From the NCBI GenBank assembly GCA_036378435.1, contig DASUWK010000044.1, positions 1 through 54,462 of the forward strand: a stretch of 54,462 nt of DNA. The letters run 5' to 3'. The notes beneath the pieces are model-generated. The model saw only the letters and a program-made list of their open reading frames with translations, searched no databases and was not told where the DNA came from. This document shows, one piece after another, positions 33,092 through 41,878 of the stretch; within the stretch, counting starts at the first letter, position 1, and each line of letters opens with the position of its first letter. The stretch is from DASUWK01 sp036378435 (lineage in GTDB: Bacteria; Chloroflexota; Dormibacteria; Dormibacterales; Dormibacteraceae). Made by a program: the position numbers and the translations under genes.

Positions 33092-34888
33092 GTGTCCGCC
33101 GTGCAGCAAACGGCAAGTGATGGCCTTGAGGCTCGCGAACTCCGCTTCCTGCAGCGGCTCGCCACGGTCGCGGCCGCCACCCAGCGTCCGGAAGAGCTGG
33201 TCGACCTGGTCATACGCGAGACGACCTCGGCACTCGGCACCGATGTTTGCTCTCTATACCTGGTCGAACCTGGCGCGACCGGCCGGCTGATACTGACCGC
33301 GACCAACGGGTTGCGCCGCGACATGGTGGGACGCGTCGCCATCCCGATCGGCCAAGGTGTCACCGGCTGGGTTGCGCAGACACGCGAGCCGGCCCTGGTC
33401 CCTGACGTGAGCATCGAGCCGCGCTGGAAGTGGGTGCCTGGTCTGGACCGGGACGAGTTTCGCTCGATGCTCTCGGTTCCGGTTGAGGCGGGACCGCGAC
33501 TTGTCGGCGTGCTCAACGTGCAAACGGTCGAACGCCGCAATTTCCACTTGGGCGACGTCGATTTTCTGCGTGCGATCGCGGGCCAGGTCGCCGGCACTCT
33601 CGAGCGCAGCGAGATGCACCGACGGCTGGTGGTCCAGCTGGCGGAGGTCGAGCTTTCGCAGACGATCCACGAGAGCTTTACTCAACTCGCACTCGAGGGC
33701 GGCGGACCGGCGCCGATCCTGGCTGCGATCGCCAAGCTCGCGGGCGGCCGACCTCGGATGTACGCGCCGGATGGTCACCTCCTGGTCGGTTCGCCTGGAC
33801 TGGCGACGGCCGACCGTCAAGTCAGGCTCCCTGTCGACCTGCTGCTGCCCGGCGTGAGAGAGCGGCGGATCAAGGTGGGCAAGCCGGCTGTGACAGTTGA
33901 CGTGATCGCGGTGCGCGACAGCTCGCGGCTGTTCGGATTTCTCATCGCCGACGTCGCCGATGGAGAGGTTCCGGCAGCGCGTCATCGAGCACTGGAACAC
34001 GGCGCGACGATCCTCGCGCTTGAGATGTCCAAGGAACGGGCCACTGCAGAAATCGAGCGGCGCCTGCGTGGGGACCTCGTCGAGGAGCTGTTGACGGCGA
34101 ACCTCGACCCCGAGGAGGCCGAGCGGCTCGCTCGTCAGGCGGAACGGCTCGGTCACCACCTGCCGCGTGCCGCCTGGGTGGTGGTCGTCGAGCTGGACGG
34201 CGAAGCTTCAACCGGCTCGCTGAACGACAACCGCCTCGACAACGCACTCGGCGAACTCCGGCGAGCGCACGCACCGAACGCGCTGGTGCTGGCCCGCACC
34301 TCATCGGCGGTCGTGATCCTGCCGGTGGATGCCGCTCCGCAGCTGACGAAGGTGGAAGAGCTGGTTGGGGGGCTGCTCCGCAGACTGGAGCGCCAGTTCG
34401 GGCCTGCCTCGGCCTGGGCCGGCGTAGGCAGTCTCGTCAGCTCGGTTGAAGATCTCAGCCGGTCGTACTCGGAGGCACGCCAGGCACTGCGCCTGCTGCG
34501 CAGGGCAGGCGGCGCGGGGCGGCAGGCGTCCTATCGATCCCTGGGCGTGTTCAGGCTGCTCCTCGAAGTGCAGCGGCCAGAGGCGGTGCGGTCTTTTGTC
34601 CAGGACGTTCTCGGCGGCCTCTTGAGCTATGGCCAGAATCGCTCGACTCCGCTGGTGGAGACGCTCGAAGCGCTGGTGGATGCCCACTGGATCCGGACCG
34701 CCGCAGCGCGCCGGTTAGGCATCCACGTCAATTCGTTGACGTACCGAATCGCGCGCATCGAGGAGCTCATCCAGTTACAGCTTTCGGATCCTGAGGCGCG
34801 CGTGGCCGTGTCCATCGCGCTGCAAGCACAACGCTTGCTCGCGGACACGCCACGATCCCGCTCGCGACGGCCCGCCGTGCGAAGCTGA
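33092..34888 (+). CDS. GAF-domain PucR/CdaR-type transcriptional regulator
   Basis: 598-residue regulator. Residues 15-165 are a GAF domain (LQRLATVAAATQRPEELVDLV ... IPIGQGVTGWVAQTREPALV ... FRSMLSVPVEAG ... RLVGVLNVQTVE), likely the sensory part. The middle is a GGDEF-like PucR domain (EARQALRLLRRAGG, YRSLGVFRLLLEVQ). The C-terminus holds the PucR HTH-30 motif: LVETLEALVDAHWIRTAAARR, then LGIHVNSLTYRIARIEELIQ. Such proteins often control purine, amino-acid or sugar catabolism; the ligand and targets are not indicated by the neighbours. Confidence 0.92.
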   Translation: MSAVQQTASDGLEARELRFLQRLATVAAATQRPEELVDLVIRETTSALGTDVCSLYLVEPGATGRLILTATNGLRRDMVGRVAIPIGQGVTGWVAQTREPALVPDVSIEPRWKWVPGLDRDEFRSMLSVPVEAGPRLVGVLNVQTVERRNFHLGDVDFLRAIAGQVAGTLERSEMHRRLVVQLAEVELSQTIHESFTQLALEGGGPAPILAAIAKLAGGRPRMYAPDGHLLVGSPGLATADRQVRLPVDLLLPGVRERRIKVGKPAVTVDVIAVRDSSRLFGFLIADVADGEVPAARHRALEHGATILALEMSKERATAEIERRLRGDLVEELLTANLDPEEAERLARQAERLGHHLPRAAWVVVVELDGEASTGSLNDNRLDNALGELRRAHAPNALVLARTSSAVVILPVDAAPQLTKVEELVGGLLRRLERQFGPASAWAGVGSLVSSVEDLSRSYSEARQALRLLRRAGGAGRQASYRSLGVFRLLLEVQRPEAVRSFVQDVLGGLLSYGQNRSTPLVETLEALVDAHWIRTAAARRLGIHVNSLTYRIARIEELIQLQLSDPEARVAVSIALQAQRLLADTPRSRSRRPAVRS

Positions 34889-34972
34889 CGCAGCGCGGGA
34901 CTGTCAGGCGCGGCTCGCGACGCGGTCTGTCAGAAGCTGCTACTACGCGAACCGCAGGCCTAACGCGGGCGC

Positions 34973-35464
34973 TCAGGCACAGTTGCGGGCGAGCCAGCTT
35001 AGGCCGTTCGGCCCCAGACCGGTCAGCAGGCGGAAGTCCTCGTAGAAGCGCGCGCCCGCGAGTGCCTGCAACCGAAGTCGCAGCAAGTCGACCGAGCACA
35101 GCGCCATGAACTGTTGCCGACTAGCGATGAACATGCGCGCGGCGGTCCACGCCATGACGGTCGCGGCCGACCGGCCGCCGTGCACGAAGCTATGGCCGCC
35201 GACGAAGTCGCCGCGGTCCAGGTGGCGCAGCAGTAGGCGCGCCACAGACACCGTCAGGATGCCCTCGCCAACGATCCAGAATGCCTCGTTGCGTTCGCTC
35301 TCGACCGTGAGCACGGTGCCTGCCTCGAGATCGACCTGATCCAGGTTGCGGCTCAGGATCCCGACCTCGGAGCGGGTCAGGCCCTTACAAATCCTCAGAT
35401 CCGCCAGTTCGCGCTCTTTCGCCCCCCAGCGTTGAGGCGGCGTGACCGCGTCGAGCAAGTCCAT
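34973..35464 (-). CDS. Single cyclic-nucleotide-binding-domain protein
   Basis: 163 residues with one CRP-like sensor barrel and no DNA-binding domain. The region LTRSEVGILSRNLDQVDLEAGTVLTVES ... EAFWIVGEGILTVSV ... LDRGDFVGGHSFVHGGRSAATVMA follows the cNMP fold, but the phosphate-binding cassette FGExxL..xxR[ST]A is degenerate (FVGGHSFVHGGRSAATV); the Glu is lost and the RSA is kept. It may not bind cAMP. The partner is unknown. Divergent from the amidinohydrolase gene. Confidence 0.75.
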   Translation of the reverse strand: MDLLDAVTPPQRWGAKERELADLRICKGLTRSEVGILSRNLDQVDLEAGTVLTVESERNEAFWIVGEGILTVSVARLLLRHLDRGDFVGGHSFVHGGRSAATVMAWTAARMFIASRQQFMALCSVDLLRLRLQALAGARFYEDFRLLTGLGPNGLSWLARNCA

Positions 35465-35678
35465 GGCTCGAGTATTGCCGTGGACGGTGGTCGTACGGAG
35501 TGTGTGGAGTTAACAGATCCGCACGCGTGGAAGTTGGGTCTCCCCACCAACAGAGGTGGCGGATGTCAGCGTGGGCGCTCAGTGAGCTCCCGGCTGGTCT
35601 GCTCGATACGAAATTCGGCCCCGGTTTCGGTGTGACACCGCCAAAGCCAGCAGCGCGGGCCGGCAGCAGGATGCCGTC

Positions 35679-36485
35679 ATGTTGCAAACGTCGCAGTTTC
35701 TCGTCTGCCCACCGGACCACTACGGAGTCGTTTACGAGATCAATCCGTACATGCACACGGCGATCCGGGTCGACCAGGATGACGCGAAGCGGCAGTGGGA
35801 GGCGTTCACCGACGTTCTGGTGAGCGCCGGCGCGAGCCTTGTCCGCCAGACGCCCGTCGCCGGCTTGCCGGACATGGTCTTCACTGCCAACGCCGCCTAC
35901 GTGAGCGGGGGCGCGGGACTGGTGTCACGCTTCAAGTACGCCGAGCGCGCCGGAGAATCCGTTCATGTCCCGGCGGCTCTCGCAGCTGCCGGCATCGCGA
36001 GCCGCTCGCTGCCCACGGCGGCCGGTGCGTTCGAGGGAGCCGGCGACGTCGTCCCGCTCGGAGACACGCTCCTGCTCGGGCATGGGATCCGAAGCTCACA
36101 AGCAGCCGCGCCTTTCCTCCACGCGTTTGCCGGAAAGCGCGTGGTGCCGCTCCGCCTCGTGGACCCGCACTTTTATCACCTCGACCTCGTCGTGTGCCCG
36201 CTCGACCAAAGCCACGCCCTGGTCTACCCGGGCGCTCTAGACGATGACAGCTGGACACGACTGCGAACGCTCGTGCCCCACCCGATCGTCCTGAGCAGGG
36301 CCGAAGCACTCTCCTTCTGCGCCAACTCGGTCGTGATCGGCCGCGCCGTTCTGATGCACCGTATCCCGAACCGGCTGGGGCGGCTGCTGGAGCGGCTCGG
36401 GTTCACTCCAGTCGAGGTGCCGGTCACCGAGTTCCTGAAGGGCGGCGGCTCCGTGCGGTGCCTTTCGCTCAGTCTCGCTGGCTAG
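35679..36485 (+). CDS. Dimethylarginine dimethylaminohydrolase / amidinotransferase-like enzyme
   Basis: 268-residue guanidino-group-modifying enzyme (pentein fold). Catalytic-site residues are visible: LPDMVFTANAA, FEGAGDVV (Glu-Gly-x-Gly-Asp), HFYHLDLVVCPL with the catalytic His, and the nucleophile Cys in GGGSVRCLSLSL near the C-terminus. It should hydrolyse N-omega-methylated arginine or arginine-like substrates to citrulline, or a related guanidine compound. The SANAVVIG-like segment reads FCANSVVIG. Family assignment is firm; the substrate is not. Confidence 0.9.
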   Translation: MLQTSQFLVCPPDHYGVVYEINPYMHTAIRVDQDDAKRQWEAFTDVLVSAGASLVRQTPVAGLPDMVFTANAAYVSGGAGLVSRFKYAERAGESVHVPAALAAAGIASRSLPTAAGAFEGAGDVVPLGDTLLLGHGIRSSQAAAPFLHAFAGKRVVPLRLVDPHFYHLDLVVCPLDQSHALVYPGALDDDSWTRLRTLVPHPIVLSRAEALSFCANSVVIGRAVLMHRIPNRLGRLLERLGFTPVEVPVTEFLKGGGSVRCLSLSLAG

Positions 36486-36558
36486 CACGCGTCCTGCCGT
36501 TCGGGTGAGCACCGCGGCAGGTCGCCGCGCCGATTCGAGAACCTGCGGCTGCGTCGCC

Positions 36559-36564
36559 TAGCAT
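36559..36564 (+). promoter_or_regulatory. -10 element of probable leaderless promoter
   Basis: TAGCAT lies 9 nt before TTG 36574, which supports TTG as the start and leaderless transcription. Confidence 0.35.
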
Positions 36565-36573
36565 GTTCCGGAG

Positions 36574-37710
36574 TTGGTCAACGAAGTCAGCGCGCTTATC
36601 GAGGTGGTCGGCGAGGCGGTCGACCAGGTCGTCGTGAGTCCCGCCCAGTCGATGCATCGGGCCATCGCCAACCGGACATTCACAGCGGTCGGTCCTCCCG
36701 CAAGGCCGCTGCACCGCTTGTACCAGGCCCTGACTGATCTCGGCTATGAAGGCGTCCGGACCGCCGCCGCCACGGTCACCCGCACGGCTGCGGCGACCGC
36801 TCGCACCGCCACGCCGGCGACCGACCTGCGTCCGCTGAGTGACGGCCGCAGGGGTCGCTTCGCCATCGCAGCCATCAACGGCTTCTTGGGCGACCGGCTG
36901 GTCAGCAACGGCAATGAGCTAGCGATCCGGATGTCTCTGCGCAAAGACGGCGCCGATCTGCCCGTAAGCACGACAGCCCTGGCCGAGGCTTTTCCCGCGG
37001 CGGGATCGCGCGTCGCCGTTTTCATCCACGGCTTGGCTGAGAACGAGGAGGCCTGGCGCGGCGCCTTCGGTAGCCAGCTCGAGTTGGACCTTGGCATCAC
37101 GCCTCTCTACATCCGCTACAACTCCGGCCTCGAGGTCAGCCGCAACGGCGCCGATCTGGCCGGCTTGATGGAAAGCCTGGTCCGGGCCTGGCCCGTCGAG
37201 CTGACCAAGCTTTATCTGGTCGGCCACTCGATGGGCGGTCTGGTCGCGCGCTCGGCTGTTCACATCGCGCAGCGCTCGGCGCAGCGCTGGCCCAATCTGT
37301 TGGTCCACCTGGTGACGTTGGGCACGCCCCACTCTGGCGCCCCGCTGGAGAAGGCCGTCCACCTGGCAGCTTGGGCCCTGCGTCAAGTCCCCGAAGCCGC
37401 CGCCGTGGCCGAGGTGCTCGACCTCCGCAGCGCCGGCATCCGCGACCTGCGCCACGGCTACGTCGACCCACCCTCGGCCGAGACCCCGAGCACCTATGGA
37501 CAGACGTACGTGGCCGCCACGGTCACCCGCTCGCCCGGCCACCCACTTGGCTGGATCGTCGGCGACCTCCTCGTTCGATCCGCCAGCGCCCACGGGCGCC
37601 ACGGGTCACGCTCGGTCTCAATAGCAGGCCGGCATGTCGGGTCCCTGACGCACTTCGACCTACTCGATCATCCCTCGGTTTACGAGTGTGTCCGCGCCGC
37701 ACTTTTGTAA
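36574..37710 (+). CDS. Alpha/beta hydrolase, lipase/PGAP1-like
   Basis: 378-residue serine hydrolase. The N-terminal 110 residues are helical and Ala/Thr-rich without known motif. The hydrolase core follows: oxyanion segment VAVFIHGLAENEEAWR, nucleophile elbow GHSMGGLVAR near residue 215, LVTLGTPHSGAPLEKA (typical of PGAP1 and triacylglycerol lipases), and a C-terminal catalytic His in LTHFDLLDHPSVY. No signal peptide is evident. Related proteins act as lipases or esterases; the substrate is unknown. Confidence 0.85.
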   Translation: MVNEVSALIEVVGEAVDQVVVSPAQSMHRAIANRTFTAVGPPARPLHRLYQALTDLGYEGVRTAAATVTRTAAATARTATPATDLRPLSDGRRGRFAIAAINGFLGDRLVSNGNELAIRMSLRKDGADLPVSTTALAEAFPAAGSRVAVFIHGLAENEEAWRGAFGSQLELDLGITPLYIRYNSGLEVSRNGADLAGLMESLVRAWPVELTKLYLVGHSMGGLVARSAVHIAQRSAQRWPNLLVHLVTLGTPHSGAPLEKAVHLAAWALRQVPEAAAVAEVLDLRSAGIRDLRHGYVDPPSAETPSTYGQTYVAATVTRSPGHPLGWIVGDLLVRSASAHGRHGSRSVSIAGRHVGSLTHFDLLDHPSVYECVRAALL

Positions 37711-37741
37711 GGCCTCGGGTTCATGCTCGGGCCGCTAGCTG

Positions 37742-37797
37742 CTGTCAAATCGCTGTCAGCGCGCAGAGGCCCCGACCAACCCCGCCGCGTGTAGGCT
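37742..37797 (+). promoter_or_regulatory. Pho-box-like direct repeat and -10 upstream of the NarL regulator
   Basis: CTGTCA occurs at 37742-37747 and 37753-37758, an 11-bp spacing identical to that of the enterobacterial Pho box. TAGGCT at 37792-37797 is a possible -10, 13 nt before the start codon. The repeat-to-minus-10 distance (33 nt) is longer than in a classical Pho promoter, so the regulator is uncertain. Confidence 0.35.
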
Positions 37798-37810
37798 TCC
37801 GCCGTCAAGG

Positions 37811-38494
37811 ATGAGCCCCGAGACAGACGAGCGGAAGCGCATCCGGGTGATGATCGTGGACGACCACGAGATCGTCCGCAGCGGCCTGAAGTCGCTGCTC
37901 GCCAGTCATGACGACCTGGCGGTCGTGGCGGAGGCAGCCGACGCTGCCACAGCGGTTGCGAGGGCTGGCGCGATGCACCCAGACGTGGTGATCATGGACG
38001 TCAACCTGGGCAGCGGCCGAACCGGTATCGAGGCGACGCGCGACATCCGCTCGCAGCGGCCTCAGACACAGGTGCTGATGCTCACCTCCTTCGCCGACGA
38101 GGAGGCGATGTTCGCGTCGATCATGGCCGGCGCCTGTGGCTACGTGCTGAAGGAGATTCACGGCAGCGAGCTGGTCGAGGCCATCCGGCGAGCAGGCTCG
38201 GGCCAGGGGGTGCTTGACCCTGCCATGACGTCAGCTCTGCTAGACCGAGTGCGGCGCAGCAGGGATGCGCTGAAGGACGAGAAGCTGGCGCGCCTAACGC
38301 CTCACGAGGAACGCATCCTTACCCTGATCACCGAAGGCAAGACGAACGCCGAGATAGCGGAGGAGCTCCACCTGGCGGAGAAGACGATCAAGAACTACGT
38401 CTCCGCAATCTTGAGCAAACTCGAGGTCAGCCGCCGCGCCGAGGCGGCGGCCTACCTGGCGCGGCGCAGCCGGCCGGGCGGCTCAGGCACCTAG
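37811..38494 (+). CDS. NarL/DosR-type response regulator (first copy)
   Basis: 227-residue regulator. Receiver: VDDHEIVRSGL, phosphoacceptor Asp in VVIMDVNLGSG, Thr in LMLTSFAD, Lys in GYVLKEIHG. The LuxR-type HTH reads LTPHEERILTLITEGKTNAEIAEEL followed by AEKTIKNYVSAILSKLEV. The recognition helix EKT[IV]KNY is the one of mycobacterial DosR/DevR, where the Lys-Lys-Asn residues contact the box. It is encoded convergently with the histidine kinase 13 nt away, and a second very similar regulator lies on the other side of the kinase. Confidence 0.93.
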   Translation: MSPETDERKRIRVMIVDDHEIVRSGLKSLLASHDDLAVVAEAADAATAVARAGAMHPDVVIMDVNLGSGRTGIEATRDIRSQRPQTQVLMLTSFADEEAMFASIMAGACGYVLKEIHGSELVEAIRRAGSGQGVLDPAMTSALLDRVRRSRDALKDEKLARLTPHEERILTLITEGKTNAEIAEELHLAEKTIKNYVSAILSKLEVSRRAEAAAYLARRSRPGGSGT

Positions 38495-38506
38495 TCCGGG
38501 GGATCC

Positions 38507-40375
38507 TCAGACCGGCAGGCGAAACGCGACTCTTGTGCCTTCGGCCGGTGCGGACTCGATTGTCAGCGTGCCACCCAGAGCCTCGATCCGCTGCCGGAGA
38601 TTGGTGAGTCCTTGACCGCCCGGACGCGCTCTGTTCGGATCGAAGCCTCGACCGTCGTCTTCGATCTCGAGAACGGCATCTTCGCCGTCCCGACGGAGGG
38701 TCAGGCGGCACGTCAGGGCTGACGCGTGCCTGCCGACGTTGGAGAGCGCCTCGCCCGCGAGAAGCACCAGGTCAGCTGCGCGCGGCGACAGAGCGGTCGC
38801 AATGTCCTGGTCGAGCTCCAGCACCGTGGTCACGCCAGAGGTGGCCTGGAACTCCTCGACGAGCTGCCGCAGGGCGCCTGCCAGCTCGCGCTGCGCAATG
38901 AGCTGAGGTCGGAGGCCATAGATGTAGTTGCGGAGATCGCGGATCACGACGTCCAGCTGGGCAACTGTCGCGCGCAGGCGCTCGTTGAGCTCCGGGTCGG
39001 TGGTCCGTGCCGCCAGACCCTCCAGCCCCATCCCGATCGCGAAGATCGCCTGGATGGCGCCGTCATGCAGCTCGCGGCCGATCCGGTCACGTTCATCTAC
39101 CAACGCCAGGCGCTGGAGTGCCTCTTGGATCTTGGCGTGCTCGAGGGCCACCGAGGCCTGCGCTGCGAGGAACTGGACGGGCCCAAGGTCCGCTTTGTCG
39201 AACAAGCTCCCACCGCGGCGGTTGCCTACGACGAGCGCGCCGAAGACGTCCCCCTCGAAGGCCAGCGGGACCGCGAGCAGAGGTCCAATTCGCGACGCCT
39301 CGATGCCCCGGGGGCTCGCCCGACCATCGCGCTGCGCATCTTCGATCACAAGGGCGCGGCGGCTGGTCATGACGTGCCGGCTCAGGCTCGGCTCCGCTGC
39401 CGGCATGGTCAGCCCCTGCACCCGGGCTGCCCCCCGGCCCTGCGCCACTTGGATGCGGAGCTCGCCATCACTTTCGGGGACGACCACCATGGCCAGGTCA
39501 GCGTCGATGAGCTGCCGCGCGCCGCTGGCGATCGAGACCAGCACCTTGTCGAGCGGCTCGTTCCCCAGGATCGCCTGGGCGACAGCGAGGGCGGCTTGGA
39601 TCTGCTGTTCCGCATGCCGGCGCTCGGTGAGATCACGCGTCACCTTCACAAAAGCCAACAGCTTGCCAACGTCGTCGAAGACAGGCGTGACCACGACGTT
39701 GGCCCAAAAGCGGGAGCCGTCCTGGCGCAGCCGCCAGCCCTCCGACTCGTGACGGCCGTTATCGAGAGCAGCGGCCAGGGCGCGCTCGGGCCGCCCCTCC
39801 CGACGGGCGGCAGCCGGATAGAAGACGGAGAAGTGCTGACCGAGGATCTCCTCGGGCCGATAACCCTTGATGCGCTCGGCCCCCTGGTTCCACGTCTGGA
39901 CGCGGCCCTCTGGATCAAGAGTGAATATCGCGTACTCGGTGATCCGGTCGACCATCAGCCGCTGCCTGGCCTCAGCCAGTCGCAGCTCGTCCATGACTTG
40001 CCGCCGCTCGGTGATATCGCGTATCGAGGCCACGACCAGCCTTTCCCCGTCCAGATGGAGAGGGCTTAGGGCGATGTCCACCGGGAGCTCGTGGCCGTCC
40101 TTGCGCAGAACTCGGACCTCCAGCCCCGAGCCCATCGGCCTGCTCCGGGGCGCAGCTTGATAGGCGCGGCGGTGGGCCTTGTGCGTGGCCGAGACCTCCC
40201 CCGGCACGAGCACCTCGACCGGCCGGCCGACCAGCTCCTCCCGGGTATAACCCGTGAGGGACTCGAGCTGGCCGTTGACCGCGATGATCTCGCCGGTTTC
40301 GGCCACGATCGCCACCGCGTCGGGAAACGCCTCGAGGAGCGCGGAGGACGACTCCAACCGTTCCGCCACTGCCAC
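38507..40375 (-). CDS. PAS-PAS-GAF histidine kinase (DevS/NarX-like)
   Basis: 622-residue soluble kinase. PAS1 spans about residues 10-125 (AVNGQLESLTGYTREELVGR ... SIRDITERR), PAS2 about 140-260 (WNQGAERIKGYRPEEILGQHF ... KVTRDLTERRHAEQQ), then one GAF domain (about 270-420). The dimerisation/phosphoacceptor helix is DRIGRELHDGAIQAIFAIGM (HisKA_3), and the ATPase has GEALSNVGRHA and DDGRGFD with GGQGLTNLRQRIEALGG. DevS has GAF-GAF-HisKA_3, so this relative has PAS sensors instead. Heme or flavin binding by the PAS or GAF domains is possible but not visible. It follows the second regulator gene in the same direction. Confidence 0.93.
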   Translation of the reverse strand: MAVAERLESSSALLEAFPDAVAIVAETGEIIAVNGQLESLTGYTREELVGRPVEVLVPGEVSATHKAHRRAYQAAPRSRPMGSGLEVRVLRKDGHELPVDIALSPLHLDGERLVVASIRDITERRQVMDELRLAEARQRLMVDRITEYAIFTLDPEGRVQTWNQGAERIKGYRPEEILGQHFSVFYPAAARREGRPERALAAALDNGRHESEGWRLRQDGSRFWANVVVTPVFDDVGKLLAFVKVTRDLTERRHAEQQIQAALAVAQAILGNEPLDKVLVSIASGARQLIDADLAMVVVPESDGELRIQVAQGRGAARVQGLTMPAAEPSLSRHVMTSRRALVIEDAQRDGRASPRGIEASRIGPLLAVPLAFEGDVFGALVVGNRRGGSLFDKADLGPVQFLAAQASVALEHAKIQEALQRLALVDERDRIGRELHDGAIQAIFAIGMGLEGLAARTTDPELNERLRATVAQLDVVIRDLRNYIYGLRPQLIAQRELAGALRQLVEEFQATSGVTTVLELDQDIATALSPRAADLVLLAGEALSNVGRHASALTCRLTLRRDGEDAVLEIEDDGRGFDPNRARPGGQGLTNLRQRIEALGGTLTIESAPAEGTRVAFRLPV

Positions 40376-40416
40376 GGACCGCGATCATAGTCCGCGCCCG
40401 AAGCTGCGGTGGGAAG

Positions 40417-41082
40417 TCAGGGGTGGGTGGTTGGCTTGCTCTGAGCGCTGCGGCAGGCCAGGTAGGCGGCGGCCTCCGCGCGGCGTCCGACCTCGAGCTT
40501 GGCCAGGATGCTCGACATGTAGTTCTTCACGGTCTTCTCGGCCGTCTGGAGCTCGTGGCCGATTTGGCCGTTGGTGAGTCCGTCCGCGACCAGCTCGAGG
40601 ATCTTCTCCTCTTGGGGCGAAAGGCGCGCGAGCCGATCATCCTGGGATAGGTGCTTACCCCTCCGGAGGCGGGCTATCGCCATCTGCGCGGCCTCGTTCT
40701 GAGTGAAGTCCGCCCCCTCGGCGATCTTGCGCACCGCCCGCACCAGGTCACCGGCGGCAATCCGCTTCTGAAAGTAGCCCGCAGCACCGGCCATGACTGA
40801 GGCCAGGACCGCTTCGTCGTCGGAGTGAGCCGTGAGCATCAGCACCTTGATGCTCGGCGCCTGGTTGCGGATCTCGCGCGTGGCCTCAACCCCGCTGCCC
40901 GAACCGAGACGGACATCCATGATCACCACGTCGGGTCGGGTACGCAGCGCGGTTTCCACGGCGCTTCTCGCTGAGTCCGCCTCCGCCACCACATCGAACC
41001 CGGCAGCCTCGAGCACGGAGCGCAGACCCCCACGGACGAGCTCGTAGTCGTCGACCACCATCACGCGGAGGGACGTGCTCAT
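40417..41082 (-). CDS. NarL/DosR-type response regulator (second copy)
   Basis: 221-residue regulator, start ATG 41082. Receiver: VDDYELVRGGL, Asp in VVIMDVRLGSG, Thr in LMLTAHSDDE, Lys in AGYFQKRIAAGD. HTH: LSPQEEKILELVADGLTNGQIGHEL and AEKTVKNYMSSILAKLEVGRRAEAAAYLA, the same DosR-like recognition helix as the first copy. It lies 41 nt upstream of the kinase, so the pair is probably one operon. A GGGCCGTCCGGCCC palindrome begins 40 nt upstream, consistent with autoregulation. Confidence 0.93.
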   Translation of the reverse strand: MSTSLRVMVVDDYELVRGGLRSVLEAAGFDVVAEADSARSAVETALRTRPDVVIMDVRLGSGSGVEATREIRNQAPSIKVLMLTAHSDDEAVLASVMAGAAGYFQKRIAAGDLVRAVRKIAEGADFTQNEAAQMAIARLRRGKHLSQDDRLARLSPQEEKILELVADGLTNGQIGHELQTAEKTVKNYMSSILAKLEVGRRAEAAAYLACRSAQSKPTTHP

Positions 41083-41121
41083 CTCTGTGCGCAGTCTCCT
41101 CGCGGCAGAAGGTCGAGCAGA

Positions 41122-41135
41122 GGGCCGTCCGGCCC
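41122..41135. promoter_or_regulatory. DosR-like box 1
   Basis: GGGCCGTCCGGCCC, extended to GAGGGCCGTCCGGCCCTC, lies between the divergent response-regulator/kinase operon (start 41082) and the CBS gene (start 41227). It matches the shared pattern GGGNCSTYCGNCCC found upstream of other island operons and mirrors the DosR box GGGACTWWAGTCCC. Confidence 0.65.
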
Positions 41136-41226
41136 TCCGCGTTCGGGAGATGCGCCGGCGATTTCCTGAATCTGGGAGGCCATTGGACCCTGCCCAGAGG
41201 TATGAATCGCCACTAGCCTGCGGGCC

Positions 41227-41850
41227 ATGAGAGTGAGAGACCTGATGTCCAGGCCGGCGGTGGCGGTCGGCCCGCAGACTCCGTTGAAGCAGGTCGCCGA
41301 GATCTTGCGGAGCCAGCAGATCAGTGCCGTCCCTGTTGTCGACTCGGAGCGCAGGCTGCTGGGAATCCTCTCCGAGGCGGACCTGCTCGAGTTGGAGACG
41401 GTGGTCGACCAGCGACACCAGGCGACGCCGGTGCACCTTCCGCGGACGGTCCCGGAAACGGCCGGCGAGGCGATGACTCTGGACGTGATCAGTGTGGACG
41501 CGGACACCGACGCAGGCTTGGCGGCCCAACTGATGATCGAGCGGCGCCTGCGCCACATGCCGGTCGTCGAGCTGGGCCGCCTGGCGGGCATGCTGAGCCG
41601 CCGCGACCTGATCGGCATGCTCGCCCGCTCCGACTCCGAGATCGAGGCTGACGTGGCGGCCCTGCTCGAACAGGAGCTGGGCCGGCAGCGGCCCGCGGTC
41701 AAGGTCAGGTCGGGCCACCTCTACGTGGACATCTCGCCGGCTTCGCCTCAGTACTGGCTGGTCGAGGTGCTTGCCACCTCCGTCCCGGGCGTGCTCGCCG
41801 TGAGCCCCGCGAGAGTCCCTGATCGGCAGGGCCGACCGGCCGTAATCTGA
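41227..41850 (+). CDS. CBS-pair protein with C-terminal BON-like region
   Basis: 207-residue cytoplasmic protein. Two CBS motifs: residues 1-55 (VRDLMSRPAVAVGPQTPLKQVAEIL ... ISAVPVVDSERRLLGILSEADL) and 75-130 (AMTLDVISVDADTDAGLAAQLM ... LRHMPVVELGRLAGMLSRRDLI). The pair probably binds adenine nucleotides. The last 70 residues resemble a shortened BON domain (VKVRSGHLYVDISP ... VLATSVPGVLAVSP). It is similar in plan to the hypoxia-response CBS protein Hrp1 and to the second CBS-BON protein in this window. Divergent from the regulator/kinase operon with a DosR-like box between. Confidence 0.88.
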   Translation: MRVRDLMSRPAVAVGPQTPLKQVAEILRSQQISAVPVVDSERRLLGILSEADLLELETVVDQRHQATPVHLPRTVPETAGEAMTLDVISVDADTDAGLAAQLMIERRLRHMPVVELGRLAGMLSRRDLIGMLARSDSEIEADVAALLEQELGRQRPAVKVRSGHLYVDISPASPQYWLVEVLATSVPGVLAVSPARVPDRQGRPAVI

Positions 41851-41878
41851 CCCGCCCAGCCGGCGTTAAGCTCACCCC

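Noticed and set aside
38726..40069. 447-codon plus-strand frame
   Set aside because: Antisense to the PAS-PAS-GAF kinase; no domain signature.
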